From SHWB01 sp050246875 (GTDB lineage Bacteria > Pseudomonadota > Alphaproteobacteria > UBA6615), in the NCBI GenBank assembly GCA_050246875.1, contig JBFWVF010000003.1, positions 248,001-312,000 on the forward strand: DNA of 64,000 nt, read 5' to 3'. The notes under the pieces are model-generated. The model did no database searches. It was not told where the DNA came from and was given only the letters and a program-made list of their open reading frames with translations. The position numbers and the translations under genes are program-made. The stretch's first letter is position 1; each line of letters opens with the position of its first letter. Positions 24,686 through 33,072 of this stretch are shown in pieces.

Positions 24686-24907
24686 TTACTTCAGGCCGAG
24701 ATTGGCGTAGCGCTTGTTGAACTTGGCGACCTGGCCGCCGGTGTCGACCAGGCGATGCTGGCCGGTCCATGCCGGGTGCGTCTTGGGATCGATGTCGAGG
24801 CGCAGCGTCGCGCCGGCCGCGCCCATGGTCGAGCGGGTCTTGAACTCCGTCCCGTCCGTCATGATGACGGTGATCTCGTGATAGTCGGGATGAATGTCCT
24901 TTTTCAC
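24686..24907 (-). CDS. rpmE: 50S ribosomal protein L31
   Basis: 73 aa. KKDIHPDYHEITVIMTDGTEFKTRSTMG...LRLDIDPKTHPAWTGQ and VDTGGQVAKFNKRYANLG are L31 signatures. It is the cysteine-free (C-minus, non zinc-binding) form, since the CxxC pairs of zinc L31 are absent. GTG start with GGAGCC seven bases upstream; no ATG is available in the correct place. Divergent from the ABC exporter gene, with hsp20 downstream on the same strand. Confidence 0.95.
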   Translation of the reverse strand: MKKDIHPDYHEITVIMTDGTEFKTRSTMGAAGATLRLDIDPKTHPAWTGQHRLVDTGGQVAKFNKRYANLGLK

Positions 24908-25070
24908 GACCGGCTCCTTCGCGCGCGAAGGGCGGCTTCTAGCAGACCGGCCGGAGCCCCGCAACCCCCGGCCAGCCACCATGGCCGCCCCCGGCGGCGC
25001 CCTTGGCGCCGCCGCCGGGCACTGTTAAACCGCCGGCGCGGCACGGATTCCCCGGCCGCGGGAGATGCCG

Positions 25071-26876
25071 ATGGCCCGCCGCCCCGCCGCCAGCCCTGCC
25101 GACGCCGCCGCGCCGCGCGCCGACGTACGGGTGCTCGCCGGGCTGTGGCCGTTCCTCGAGCCCTACCGCCTGCGCATCGCCGGCGCCGCCGCGGCGCTCG
25201 TCGTCGCCGCCGTCACCGTGCTGGCGCTCGGCCAGGCCCTGCGCCACCTCGTCGACGACGGCCTCGCGCGCGGCGACACGGCCCTGCTCGACCGTGCCTT
25301 CCTCGGCCTGCTGGCGGTCACCCTGGTCCTCGCCGCCGCCTCCTGGGCGCGTTCCTGGCTGGTGGCGTCGACCGGCGAGCGGGTCATCGCCGACCTGCGG
25401 CGCGCCGTCTTCGGCCACATCGTCGGCATCGAGCCGGCGGCCTTCGAGACCACGCGCTCGGGCGACGTCGTCACCCGCCTCGTCGCCGACACGACGCTGC
25501 TGCAGTCGGTCGTCGGCTCCGCCCTCTCGATGGCGCTGCGCAACGTGCTGCTGCTCGGCGGCGGCGCCGCGCTGCTGGTGGCGACGAGCCCGCGGCTGGC
25601 CGGCTTCGTCGCCCTCGTCGTGCCGCTCGTCGTCTTGCCGGTGCTGGTGATCGGCCGGCGCGTGCGCCGCCTGTCCCGCGCCGGGCAGGACCGCCTGTCC
25701 GATGTCGGCGGCCATCTCGACGAGAGTTTCGCCAATCTGCGCACGGTGCAGGCGTTCGGTCACGAGGACGCCGACCGCTCGCGCTTCGCGGCCCTGGTCG
25801 ATGGCGCCCTCCGTGCGGCGCAGGCGCATGTGCGCGCCCGCGCCAGCCTCGCCTCGGTCGTCATCGGCCTCGCCTTCGGCGCCGTCGCGGTGATCCTCTG
25901 GGTCGGCGGGCGCGACGTGCTCGCCGGCCGCCTGACCGGCGGCGACCTCGCGGCCTTCGTCTTCTACGCCGTCGTCGTCGCCTCGGCGACCGGCGCGCTG
26001 TCGGAGATCGCCGGCGAACTGCAGCGCGCCGCCGGCGCCGCCGAGCGGCTGCTGGAACTGCTGGCGCTGCGCCCGACCATCGCCGCGCCCGCCGCGCCCG
26101 CCGCGCCCGCGCCGCTGCCGGCGCCGCTGCGCGGCGAGGTCGCCTTCGCTGGCGTCACCTTCGCCTATCCGGCGCGGCCGGACCGCCCGGCCCTCGATAC
26201 CCTGTCGTTCACGGTCGCGCCCGGCGAGCGGGTGGCGCTGGTCGGCCCGTCCGGCGCCGGCAAGACCACGGTGTTCGAACTGCTGCTGCGCTTCCGCGAC
26301 CCGCAGGCGGGCGTCGTGACGCTCGACGGCGTGGACATCCGCGACCTCGACCCGCGCGCGCTGCGGGCGGCGTTCGCGCTGGTGCCGCAGGAACCGGCTA
26401 TCTTCTCCGGGACGCTCGCCGAGAACATCCGCTACGGCCGGCCCGACGCCGACGACCGCGATGTCGCCGCCGCCGCCGAGGCCGCCGCCGTGGCGGAATT
26501 CGCGGCGAAGCTGCCCGACGGTCTTGCCACCGTTGTCGGCGAGCGCGGCGTGCGCCTGTCGGGCGGACAGCGCCAGCGCGTCGCCATCGCCCGCGCCGTC
26601 CTTCGCGATGCGCCGGTGCTGCTGCTCGACGAGGCGACCAGCGCCCTCGACGCCGAGAGCGAGCGCGCCGTGCAGCAGGCGCTGGCCCGGCTGATGGACG
26701 GCCGCACCAGCCTCGTCATCGCCCACCGCCTCGCCACCGTCGCCGGCGCCGACCGCATCCTCGTGCTGGACGACGGCCGGCTCGTCGCCCAGGGACGCCA
26801 CGCCGAACTGGTTGCCGGCGGTGGACTCTACGCCCGGCTGGCGTCGCTGCAGTTCAGGCCCGAAGCGGCGGAATAG
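25071..26876 (+). CDS. ABC exporter, fused permease and ATPase (MsbA/LmrA type)
   Basis: 601 aa. Six-helix ABC_membrane domain (residues ~20-310) followed by an ATPase domain: Walker A GPSGAGKTT, Q-loop VPQEPAIFSGT, signature LSGGQRQRVAIARA, Walker B VLLLDEATSALD and switch HRLATV. Half-transporter that would dimerise; substrate probably a lipid or drug, undetermined. ATG at 25071 is used because GGGAG lies six bases before it. Conserved next to rpmE in several Alphaproteobacteria. Confidence 0.92.
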   Translation: MARRPAASPADAAAPRADVRVLAGLWPFLEPYRLRIAGAAAALVVAAVTVLALGQALRHLVDDGLARGDTALLDRAFLGLLAVTLVLAAASWARSWLVASTGERVIADLRRAVFGHIVGIEPAAFETTRSGDVVTRLVADTTLLQSVVGSALSMALRNVLLLGGGAALLVATSPRLAGFVALVVPLVVLPVLVIGRRVRRLSRAGQDRLSDVGGHLDESFANLRTVQAFGHEDADRSRFAALVDGALRAAQAHVRARASLASVVIGLAFGAVAVILWVGGRDVLAGRLTGGDLAAFVFYAVVVASATGALSEIAGELQRAAGAAERLLELLALRPTIAAPAAPAAPAPLPAPLRGEVAFAGVTFAYPARPDRPALDTLSFTVAPGERVALVGPSGAGKTTVFELLLRFRDPQAGVVTLDGVDIRDLDPRALRAAFALVPQEPAIFSGTLAENIRYGRPDADDRDVAAAAEAAAVAEFAAKLPDGLATVVGERGVRLSGGQRQRVAIARAVLRDAPVLLLDEATSALDAESERAVQQALARLMDGRTSLVIAHRLATVAGADRILVLDDGRLVAQGRHAELVAGGGLYARLASLQFRPEAAE

Positions 26877-26892
26877 CCGCGCCCTCCGTGCG

Positions 26893-27378
26893 CTATCGTT
26901 TGCGCAGCGCTGCGACGACGTCGACGAGCTGGTCGTAGGCGGAGTTGCTGCCCTCGACGAAGCCCATGCCGACATGCTCGGCGCGCATCGCCGCGGTGGC
27001 GAACAAGGTGTGCAGCGTCAGCGTCGTCCTGCCGTCCCTTTCCTCGAAGGTGACGGTCATCACCATGCGTCCCGCTCCCGGCGTCTCGAAACCGTTGTCG
27101 AAGACGATCTTCCGGTCCGGCACGATTTCCAGATAGGTGCCGCCGAAGGGCGTGTTCTGCACGCCGCTGGGGCCGGTCATGGCGAAGCGGAAGCGACCGC
27201 CGACGCGGAAGTCGACCTCGCACAGCGTCAGCGGCCAGCCGGCCGGGCCGAACCATTTCATCAGGTGTTCGGGCTTGCTGTAGGCCTCGAACAGCAGATG
27301 CGCCGGGGCGTCGAAGACCCTGGTGATGACGACCGCGCGCTCCCCGTCCGGGGCCGCATCCTTGCCAGCGTCGGTCAT
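26893..27378 (-). CDS. SRPBCC/AHSA1-domain protein
   Basis: 161 aa. START-like ligand-binding fold of the Aha1 C-terminal type: VVITRVFDAPAHLLFEAYSKPEHLMKWFGPAGW, then FRVGGRFRFAM, TYLEIVPDRKIVFD and VTFEERDGRTTLTL. Such proteins commonly pair with an ArsR regulator; here its ATG overlaps the arsR stop as ATGA, so translation is coupled. Ligand or client unknown. Confidence 0.9.
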   Translation of the reverse strand: MTDAGKDAAPDGERAVVITRVFDAPAHLLFEAYSKPEHLMKWFGPAGWPLTLCEVDFRVGGRFRFAMTGPSGVQNTPFGGTYLEIVPDRKIVFDNGFETPGAGRMVMTVTFEERDGRTTLTLHTLFATAAMRAEHVGMGFVEGSNSAYDQLVDVVAALRKR

Positions 27379-27719
27379 GGTCTTTCCTTTCGCTGCATCT
27401 CTTTCACGTAGGCTTCGAGACGGTCGAAGCTCTCCTCCCAGAAGCGCCGGTAGTCGCCGACCCAGGCGGCGACATCGGCCAGCGGTGCCGCGTTCAGCCG
27501 CACCGGCCGGAACTGGGCCGACTTGCCGCGCGACACCAGCCCCGCCCGCTCGAGCACTTTGAGGTGCTTCGAGATCGTCGGCTGGCGCAGCCCGAACGGC
27601 GCCACCAGTTCGTTGACCGTCGCCTCGCCGGCCGCGAGGCGGGCGAGGATCGCGCGCCGCGTCGGATCGGCGAGCGCAGCGAAAACGCTGTCGAGGCGGT
27701 CGGCCGGCTGCAGGGACAT
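27375..27719 (-). CDS. ArsR/SmtB-family transcriptional regulator
   Basis: 114 aa. Winged helix-turn-helix: VFAALADPTRRAILARLAAGEATVNELVAPFGLRQPTISKHLKVLERAGLVSRG, with the recognition helix RQPTISKHLKVLE. No cysteine metal site of ArsR/CadC type is visible, so it belongs to the SRPBCC-linked group rather than to metal sensors. GGAGGG precedes the ATG. It probably represses its own operon through the AT-rich site just upstream. Confidence 0.92.
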   Translation of the reverse strand: MSLQPADRLDSVFAALADPTRRAILARLAAGEATVNELVAPFGLRQPTISKHLKVLERAGLVSRGKSAQFRPVRLNAAPLADVAAWVGDYRRFWEESFDRLEAYVKEMQRKERP

Positions 27720-27734
27720 AAATTGCCCTCCGTC

Positions 27735-27756
27735 TATATTTCCATATGACTATATA
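27735..27756. promoter_or_regulatory. AT-rich operator/promoter upstream of arsR
   Basis: TATATTTCCATATGACTATATA is an imperfect dyad (TATAT...ATATA outer arms, CATATG centre) in an otherwise 70% G+C sequence, 16-37 bp before the arsR ATG. It resembles ArsR-family operators and overlaps plausible -10 sequences. Binding is inferred. Confidence 0.45.
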
Positions 27757-27842
27757 AGTATCAGGCCGTCAAGCCGGCGGCCGATCCTTGCCCGCGCCTC
27801 CTTTATTCCTTACTTTCCGACAATCCGCGTACGGTGGTCGAC

Positions 27843-28103
27843 ATGCTCGCGAAACTGACGTCCAAGAACCAGCTCACCTTGCCGAAGGCGGTGCTGGCGC
27901 CCTACGAAGGCATCGCCTATTTCGAGGTGAGCGACGAGGACGGGCGCATCGTTCTCACGCCGGTGCGGATCGGCCGCGCCGACGCCGTGCGTGCCAAGCT
28001 GGCCGAACTCGGCATCACGGAAGCGGACGCGACGGCGGCCGTGCGGCGGGTACGCACGGACCCGGGCAAGCCGGCGCGCGGGAGGACGCGTACGGCCGGA
28101 TGA
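27843..28103 (+). CDS. AbrB/MazE-fold antitoxin
   Basis: 86 aa from ATG at 27843 (a GTG at 27834 is an alternative). N-terminal swapped-hairpin DNA-binding fold: MLAKLTSKNQLTLPKAVL, then YFEVSDEDGRIVLTPV, followed by an alpha-helical tail rich in Arg that would wrap the toxin. Its TGA overlaps the ATG of a PIN-domain gene (ATGA), the classic antitoxin-toxin order. It probably autoregulates the pair. Confidence 0.85.
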   Translation: MLAKLTSKNQLTLPKAVLAPYEGIAYFEVSDEDGRIVLTPVRIGRADAVRAKLAELGITEADATAAVRRVRTDPGKPARGRTRTAG

Positions 28104-28528
28104 GCCGGCCGCGTGTCGTTCTCGACACCAACGTCCTGCTGTCGGCCCTGCTGTTCCGCGCCGGCGCGCTGGCATGGCTGCGCCATTCCTGGCAATCCGG
28201 GACGATCCTCCCGCTGGCGAGCCACGACACGGCGGCCGAATTGGTTGCTGTGCTGGCCTATCCGAAATTCCGCCTGACCGCCAGGGAACGCGAGGAACTG
28301 CTGGGCGACTACCTGCCCTGGTGCGAGACCGTCCGGGTTCCGGCCGGGATCGCCGTTCCGGACTGCCGCGACCCGTTCGACCGCCCGTTTCTCGAAATTG
28401 CACTGGCGGGCAAGGCTGATGTGCTGCTGACCGGCGACCGCGACCAGCTGGCGCTCGCGGCGGTGTTCGCAGTGCCGATCCTGACGCCGGCGGCCTTCCG
28501 CGGCCGGCTGGAGCAGGGGCCACGCTGA
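28100..28528 (+). CDS. PIN-domain toxin (COG1569 type)
   Basis: 142 aa. PIN ribonuclease fold: VVLDTNVLLSALLF (first Asp), SHDTAAELVAVL (Glu), DCRDPFDRPFLEIALAGKAD (Asp cluster) and LLTGDRDQL (last Asp). All four acidic positions are present, so it should be active. Translationally coupled to the AbrB-like antitoxin. Toxins of this type cleave RNA such as tRNA or rRNA. Ends 22 bp from the convergent MotB-like gene. Confidence 0.87.
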   Translation: MSRPRVVLDTNVLLSALLFRAGALAWLRHSWQSGTILPLASHDTAAELVAVLAYPKFRLTAREREELLGDYLPWCETVRVPAGIAVPDCRDPFDRPFLEIALAGKADVLLTGDRDQLALAAVFAVPILTPAAFRGRLEQGPR

Positions 28529-28550
28529 TCGAGCGCGCGGCGCCCGCCAC

Positions 28551-29900
28551 CTACCGCTGGTCCAGCTTGAACTCGATGCGGCGGTTGCGGCGCAGGGCCT
28601 CTTCCGTGCCGGCGGACTCGATCGGGCGGTATTCGCCGAAGCCGGCGGCGACGAGGCGACCGGGCGGCACGCCGTGGTCGATGAGGAACTTGACCACCGA
28701 CACGGCGCGCGCCGTCGACAGCTCCCAGTTGGAGGGGAAGCGCGCGGTGCTGATCGGCCGCACGTCGGTGTGGCCGTCGACGCGCAGCACCCAGTCGATG
28801 TCCTTCGGGATGCGCTGCGAGATTTCCGCCAGCGCGGCGCCGAGTTTCGCCAGCTCGACCTTGCCGGCCTCGCCGATGTCGGCCTCGCCGCTGGCGAACA
28901 GCACCTCCGACTGGAAGACGAAGCGGTCGCCGACGATGCGCAGATCCTGGCGGTCGCCGAGCACCTCGCGCAGGCGGCCGAAGAATTCCGAGCGGTAGCG
29001 CGCCAGCTCCTGCACCCGGCTCGCCAGCGCCTCGTTGAGGCGCGAGCCGAGGTTGGTGATCTGCACGTTCTGCTCGCGGTTCTTCGCCTCGGAAGCCTGC
29101 AGCGCCTCCTGCAGCGCGGCGAGCTGGCTGCGCATGGCGGCGATCTGCTGGTTGAGCAGCCGCACCTGGTCCTCGGCCTTGGCCGACAGCGATTCGATCT
29201 GCGTCTGGGCGAGGTTGGTCCGCTCGCGCTGGTCGGCGAGCTTCGCCTCGAGATCCCTGTTGGTGTCGCGCAATTGGCCGGTCTCGGCCTCGGCGCGCTT
29301 CTGCGCCTCGGCCAGCGGCGCGATCTGCGCTTCCAGCGTCTTGCGGACTTCCTGCAGCGCGGCGATGTCGCGTTCGAGGCGCGCGAGATCCCGCAGTTGC
29401 AGCTCGATCTTGTCCTTGTCGGCCGAGATGACCTTGAAGGCGTCCTCGAGTTCGGCCCGCAGCTTGTCGGTCTCTGCCGCGGTGCCCTCACGCGCCTGCT
29501 GCGCCGCCGTCAGCGCGCGCTCGCTCTCGGCGAGGCGCGACAGCAGCGCGTCGCGCTCGCTCGCCGCCGCGTCGCGCGACGCGGCGAGTTCGGCCAGCCG
29601 CGTCGTTGCGGCTTCCTTCTCCGACAGCGTCGACTGCAACTGCGCCGAAATCTGCGACACCGACAGGCGCAGATCGGCGTTGGCGGTGCGTTCGAGCGAC
29701 AGCATCTGCGCCAGTTCGTCGACCTGCCGCGTCAGCCGCGACAGCGCCTCGTCGCGCCCCGACAGGGCCTGGGTGAGGAAGGTCTGGGCGAGCGCGAAGA
29801 CCATCACCAGGAAAACGACGACCATCAGCAGCGCGGCGAGCGCGTCGACGAATCCCGGCCAGTAGTTGTGGGCCTGGCGGCGTGAGCTGGCGAGCGCCAT
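28551..29900 (-). CDS. MotB/OmpA-like peptidoglycan-binding protein with long coiled coil
   Basis: 449 aa. One N-terminal membrane helix with an Asp at residue 19 (PGFVDALAALLMVVVFL) in the position of the proton-binding Asp of MotB. A ~220-residue coiled coil follows (heptad-rich LERDIAALQEVRKTLEAQI and similar), then a C-terminal OmpA/MotB peptidoglycan-binding domain (SEVLFASGEADIGEAG ... VDGHTDVRPIS ... NWELSTARAVSVVKFL ... NRRIEFKL). It pairs with the MotA-like gene 15 bp upstream. Not a flagellar MotB: no flagellar genes are near and the coiled coil is far too long. Inner membrane, reaching across the periplasm. Confidence 0.88.
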   Translation of the reverse strand: MALASSRRQAHNYWPGFVDALAALLMVVVFLVMVFALAQTFLTQALSGRDEALSRLTRQVDELAQMLSLERTANADLRLSVSQISAQLQSTLSEKEAATTRLAELAASRDAAASERDALLSRLAESERALTAAQQAREGTAAETDKLRAELEDAFKVISADKDKIELQLRDLARLERDIAALQEVRKTLEAQIAPLAEAQKRAEAETGQLRDTNRDLEAKLADQRERTNLAQTQIESLSAKAEDQVRLLNQQIAAMRSQLAALQEALQASEAKNREQNVQITNLGSRLNEALASRVQELARYRSEFFGRLREVLGDRQDLRIVGDRFVFQSEVLFASGEADIGEAGKVELAKLGAALAEISQRIPKDIDWVLRVDGHTDVRPISTARFPSNWELSTARAVSVVKFLIDHGVPPGRLVAAGFGEYRPIESAGTEEALRRNRRIEFKLDQR

Positions 29901-29915
29901 GGCGTCGGCCCCGCG

Positions 29916-31046
29916 TCAGCGCTCGCCGTCGGCGAGGGCGGCGATGGTGCGGGCGAGCAGGCGGATTTCCGAACGCAGTTCCTGCACCAGCTGGGCGCGG
30001 CCGGAGGACTGGTCCTCGACCAGCCGCGCCAGATGCACGTCGACGTTGCGGATGTGGTTGCGCGTCGCCTCGTCGAAGCCACCCGACTGCGCCTCGGCGA
30101 GGCGTTCGAGCACGGGGCGCAGCTCGGTCTGGCCGCGCACCAGCCTTCCCATCAGCTCCTGCTCGCTCTTCATGCGGTCGGTGAGCATGGCCAGGCGGTC
30201 GGCCATCGCGGCGATGGCGACGTTGGCGTTGGCGCGCGACTCCTCGCCCTGGGCGATGGTGCGCTGGAGGTTGTCGAGCGAGTCCGCCGTCGTCTCCAGC
30301 AGCGCCTGGATGTAGGCCGGCACGGTGGTGTCGCCGTCGCCGACCGGGCCGGCGCCGCCGAGCCGCGTGACGCCCGACAGCCACTCCTCGACCTCGTTGT
30401 AGAAGCGGTTCTGCGCCTGCCCGGCCGACAGGTCGAGAAAGCCGAGCAGCAGCGAGCCGGCGAGGCCGAACAGCGACGACGAGAAGGCGGTGCCCATGCC
30501 CGACAGCGGCGCCTCGAGGCCGGAGATGAGGCCGCCGAGGACGGCGCCGGCGTCGTCGCCGGTGATGTCGAGGTCGCCGATGACGTCGGCCACCGCGCGG
30601 ATCGTCTCGAGCAGGCCCCAGAAGGTGCCGAGCAGGCCGAGGAAGATCAGCAGGCCGATGATGTAGCGCGAGATCTCGCGCCCCTCGTCGAGCCGCGCGG
30701 CGAGGCCGTCGAGGAGCGAGCGCAGGGTCGTCGCCGACATCGACAGGCGGCCGCCGCGGTCGCCGAGCAGGCGCGCCATGGGGCCGAGGAGCTGCGGCAG
30801 CGAGGCCACCGACAGGCCCGGACGCTGGCTGCGGAAGGCATCGACCCACGCCACCTCGGCGTCGAGGCGCCAGACCTGGCGCAGCACATAGACGATACCG
30901 ACGACGAGGGTGAGGATGATCAGGCCGTTGAGCGCGGGATTGGTCTCGAAGGCGGCGATCAGCGGCTCGTGCAGGCCGGCGATCACCAGCAGCGCCAGCA
31001 GCAGGAAGGCGCCCATGCGGACCAGGTAGCGGCGGGGTCTCGTCAT
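29916..31046 (-). CDS. MotA/TolQ/ExbB-family proton channel protein
   Basis: 376 aa. Four membrane helices: two N-terminal (GAFLLLALLVIAGL; LIILTLVVGIVYVL), then GLLIFLGLLGTFWGLLETI and GMGTAFSSSLFGLAGSLLLG, the last two carrying the MotA/ExbB signature. A long C-terminal helical tail (~110 residues after 265) is predicted to be cytoplasmic. It would form an ion-driven stator with the MotB-like partner encoded just downstream. Conserved pair in Alphaproteobacteria; what it drives is unknown. Confidence 0.87.
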   Translation of the reverse strand: MTRPRRYLVRMGAFLLLALLVIAGLHEPLIAAFETNPALNGLIILTLVVGIVYVLRQVWRLDAEVAWVDAFRSQRPGLSVASLPQLLGPMARLLGDRGGRLSMSATTLRSLLDGLAARLDEGREISRYIIGLLIFLGLLGTFWGLLETIRAVADVIGDLDITGDDAGAVLGGLISGLEAPLSGMGTAFSSSLFGLAGSLLLGFLDLSAGQAQNRFYNEVEEWLSGVTRLGGAGPVGDGDTTVPAYIQALLETTADSLDNLQRTIAQGEESRANANVAIAAMADRLAMLTDRMKSEQELMGRLVRGQTELRPVLERLAEAQSGGFDEATRNHIRNVDVHLARLVEDQSSGRAQLVQELRSEIRLLARTIAALADGER

Positions 31047-31163
31047 GCGGCGCGTCCGTCCGTCATGCGGCGCGGGCGCGGCGGCGCCGGTCGGCGCGTC
31101 GGGCCCGTGCGTGTGGGTCTGGCAGACGAATGGGCCGGAATCGTGGCGCGCCGACGCCCTGCC

Positions 31164-32258
31164 TCACGGGCCGACGACCACGACATCGACGCGGTCGGCC
31201 GGCCCGTCGTCGCTCTTCGGCCCGAGCGCGCGCACGTCCATGCGCGTGCTGCGGACGCCGAGGTCGATGAGGTAGGCGCGCACCGCCAGCGCGCGCGACA
31301 GCGACAGGCGGCGCGCCTGGCTCGCCGTGTCGGCGCTGCCTTCGGCGTAGGCCAGCAGCTGCACGCGCTCGGCCTCATTGGCGACGAGGCGTTCGGACAG
31401 CGTCTTCAGCGAGGCCCGCGCGGCGTCCGGCAGGCGGGCCGACTCGCCCTCGAACACGACGCGCAGGTCGCCGCCGGGCATCGGCGCCGTCGTGCCGCTG
31501 CGGGCCGCCACCTGCGGCGCCGGCGGCGTCGGCCGGGCGGCGGCGGGCGGTGTCGCCTGGGGCGCCGGCGTCGTCTGGGCGGCCGGCGGCGCGACGGGCG
31601 CTGCCGGCGCGGCGCGCGGCGTGCTGGCGACGGCCGGCGGCGCGGCGCGCGGCGTTTCGGCGGCCGGCGGCGGCGCGGCCGGCCGTGCCGGCGCGGCGGC
31701 GACGGGCGGTGTCGTGGCCGGCGGCATCGTCGCCGGCGGCGGCGGTGCCGGCGTCATGGCGGGCGGCGTCGCCGCCGTCATGCGGCTTTCGGTCGGGGCG
31801 GCCGGCGGCGGCGTGACGGGGGCCGCGGGCGGCGCCATGCGGGCGGCGGCCGGCGGCCCGTCGGCGGCGGCGGGCGGCGCGGCCGGGCGCTGTTCGGGCG
31901 GCGTCAGGCGCGGCGCGGCGGCCTGGGCGCGCGGCGCCGGCTGGGCCGGGGCGAGGGTCTCGGGTTCGACGGTCAGGCGCGATTGCGGCAGGCGCTCGGG
32001 CGGCGGCTGCAGGCCGCCGGGGCCGCCGGTCGCGCCGCGATAGCCGGTGGCGCCGGGGAAGCGGTTGCCGGCGCCGCCACCGAGCACGCTGAGGTCGATC
32101 ATCACGCCGGGCGTGGTGCTGACGGACTGGGCGGCGGCGGGCACGGCCGCCAGCGTGGCGCCGAGAAGCGCACCGAGCGCCCATGTGCCGGGCGTCCATG
32201 TCGGGCGGCGTGGCGCGCAGCCCGCCCGCCCCTTCGCGTCAAGTCGCTTGCTGGCCAT
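31164..32258 (-). CDS. OmpA-like protein with long Pro/Ala-rich linker
   Basis: 364 aa. Signal peptide (ALGALLGATLAAVPAAAQ) after a longer than usual basic N-region, then a ~130-residue low-complexity stretch of Pro/Ala/Thr (residues ~95-245), and a C-terminal OmpA-like domain (LRVVFEGESARLPDAAR ... RLSLSRALAVRAYLIDLGV ... RMDVRALGPKSDDGPADRVDVVVVG). The usual NRRVEI end is reduced to DRVDVVVV, so peptidoglycan binding may be weakened. It lies between the bamF-like gene and the MotA/MotB-like pair on the same strand. Confidence 0.8.
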   Translation of the reverse strand: MASKRLDAKGRAGCAPRRPTWTPGTWALGALLGATLAAVPAAAQSVSTTPGVMIDLSVLGGGAGNRFPGATGYRGATGGPGGLQPPPERLPQSRLTVEPETLAPAQPAPRAQAAAPRLTPPEQRPAAPPAAADGPPAAARMAPPAAPVTPPPAAPTESRMTAATPPAMTPAPPPPATMPPATTPPVAAAPARPAAPPPAAETPRAAPPAVASTPRAAPAAPVAPPAAQTTPAPQATPPAAARPTPPAPQVAARSGTTAPMPGGDLRVVFEGESARLPDAARASLKTLSERLVANEAERVQLLAYAEGSADTASQARRLSLSRALAVRAYLIDLGVRSTRMDVRALGPKSDDGPADRVDVVVVGP

Positions 32259-32391
32259 AGCCCTCGTCGCCCTGCCGGGGCCCGCGCAACCGGCCGATCC
32301 GGCGCAGAAACCGCGCGACCATAACAGGCCGCCGCCGCGCCGAACAACCGTGTCGGGCGGTTGCGGTCGCGCCGGGGCGCGGCCAGCGAGG

Positions 32392-33000
32392 CTAGAACAG
32401 GCCCTCGAGCAGGCCGCGCTGCTTGCGCTGGATCACCGGCACGGCCTGGCCGTCCGGCGCCTTGCCCAGCGCCTGCGCCTCGCGCAGGCGGCGGTCCTCG
32501 GCGGCGGCGTTGACCACCGGGTCCTGCGACTGCGGATCGCGGAAGTTGAGCAGGCGGTCGAGGAAGGTCTCGTCGGCGCGCGCCAGCACGGCGCTCTCGC
32601 GGTCGACGGTGGTGCGGATGTCCGGCGTCGCGTTGATCGCGCCGGCGCGCGCCAGCAGCACGGACTCGCCGCGCGACTGGTCGGGGGCGGTGTTGCGCAC
32701 CGCCGCCTGCACCGGCGTCTGGGCGGCGTCGGGGCCGCGGAAGACGGTCTGGCGGGCCTGCTGGCGGGCCTCGCTCACCGTCGCCCCCTCGGCGCCGGGG
32801 CGCGGCGGGCGCAGGGTGTAGTCGGGCGGCAGCGACAGCGGCGCGCGCGAGACGACGGAAAACTCGTCCGGCGCCGGCTTCGACAGGCCGAGCGAGCGCT
32901 TGGTGTCCTCGCCGCAGCCGGCAAGCACCACCGTCGCCGCCAGCAGGGCGACCGCGGTCATGCCCGGCCAGTTGCGGGCGGTCGGGCGACGGTTGGCCAT
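32392..33000 (-). CDS. DUF3035 lipoprotein, BamF-like
   Basis: 202 aa. Lipoprotein signal (AVALLAATVVLAGCGEDTKRSLG), then the DUF3035 signature KPAPDEFSVVSRAPLSLPPDYTLRPPRPGA and a C-terminal helical region. In Caulobacter a protein of this family is reported as BamF, a lipoprotein of the outer-membrane beta-barrel assembly complex; I transfer that name from memory of the family. GGAGG six bases before the ATG at 33000 sets the start. It follows lspA on the same strand, as in other Alphaproteobacteria. Confidence 0.82.
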   Translation of the reverse strand: MANRRPTARNWPGMTAVALLAATVVLAGCGEDTKRSLGLSKPAPDEFSVVSRAPLSLPPDYTLRPPRPGAEGATVSEARQQARQTVFRGPDAAQTPVQAAVRNTAPDQSRGESVLLARAGAINATPDIRTTVDRESAVLARADETFLDRLLNFRDPQSQDPVVNAAAEDRRLREAQALGKAPDGQAVPVIQRKQRGLLEGLF

Positions 33001-33072
33001 CGCGCACCTCCGTTCGAGCGTTCGGCGGGCCGTGCGCGGCCGGTGCACGGACCGGCCGGCGCAGTTCGCCAT

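Noticed and set aside
28551..31046. Zorya phage-defence system
   Set aside because: Only the MotA/MotB-like pair is present; no helicase or nuclease genes of Zorya are nearby, so only an analogy is kept.
30033..32324. Plus-strand open frame with Gly/Arg repeats opposite the MotA-like and Pro-rich genes
   Set aside because: Complement of the Pro/Ala-rich coding repeat; no independent support.
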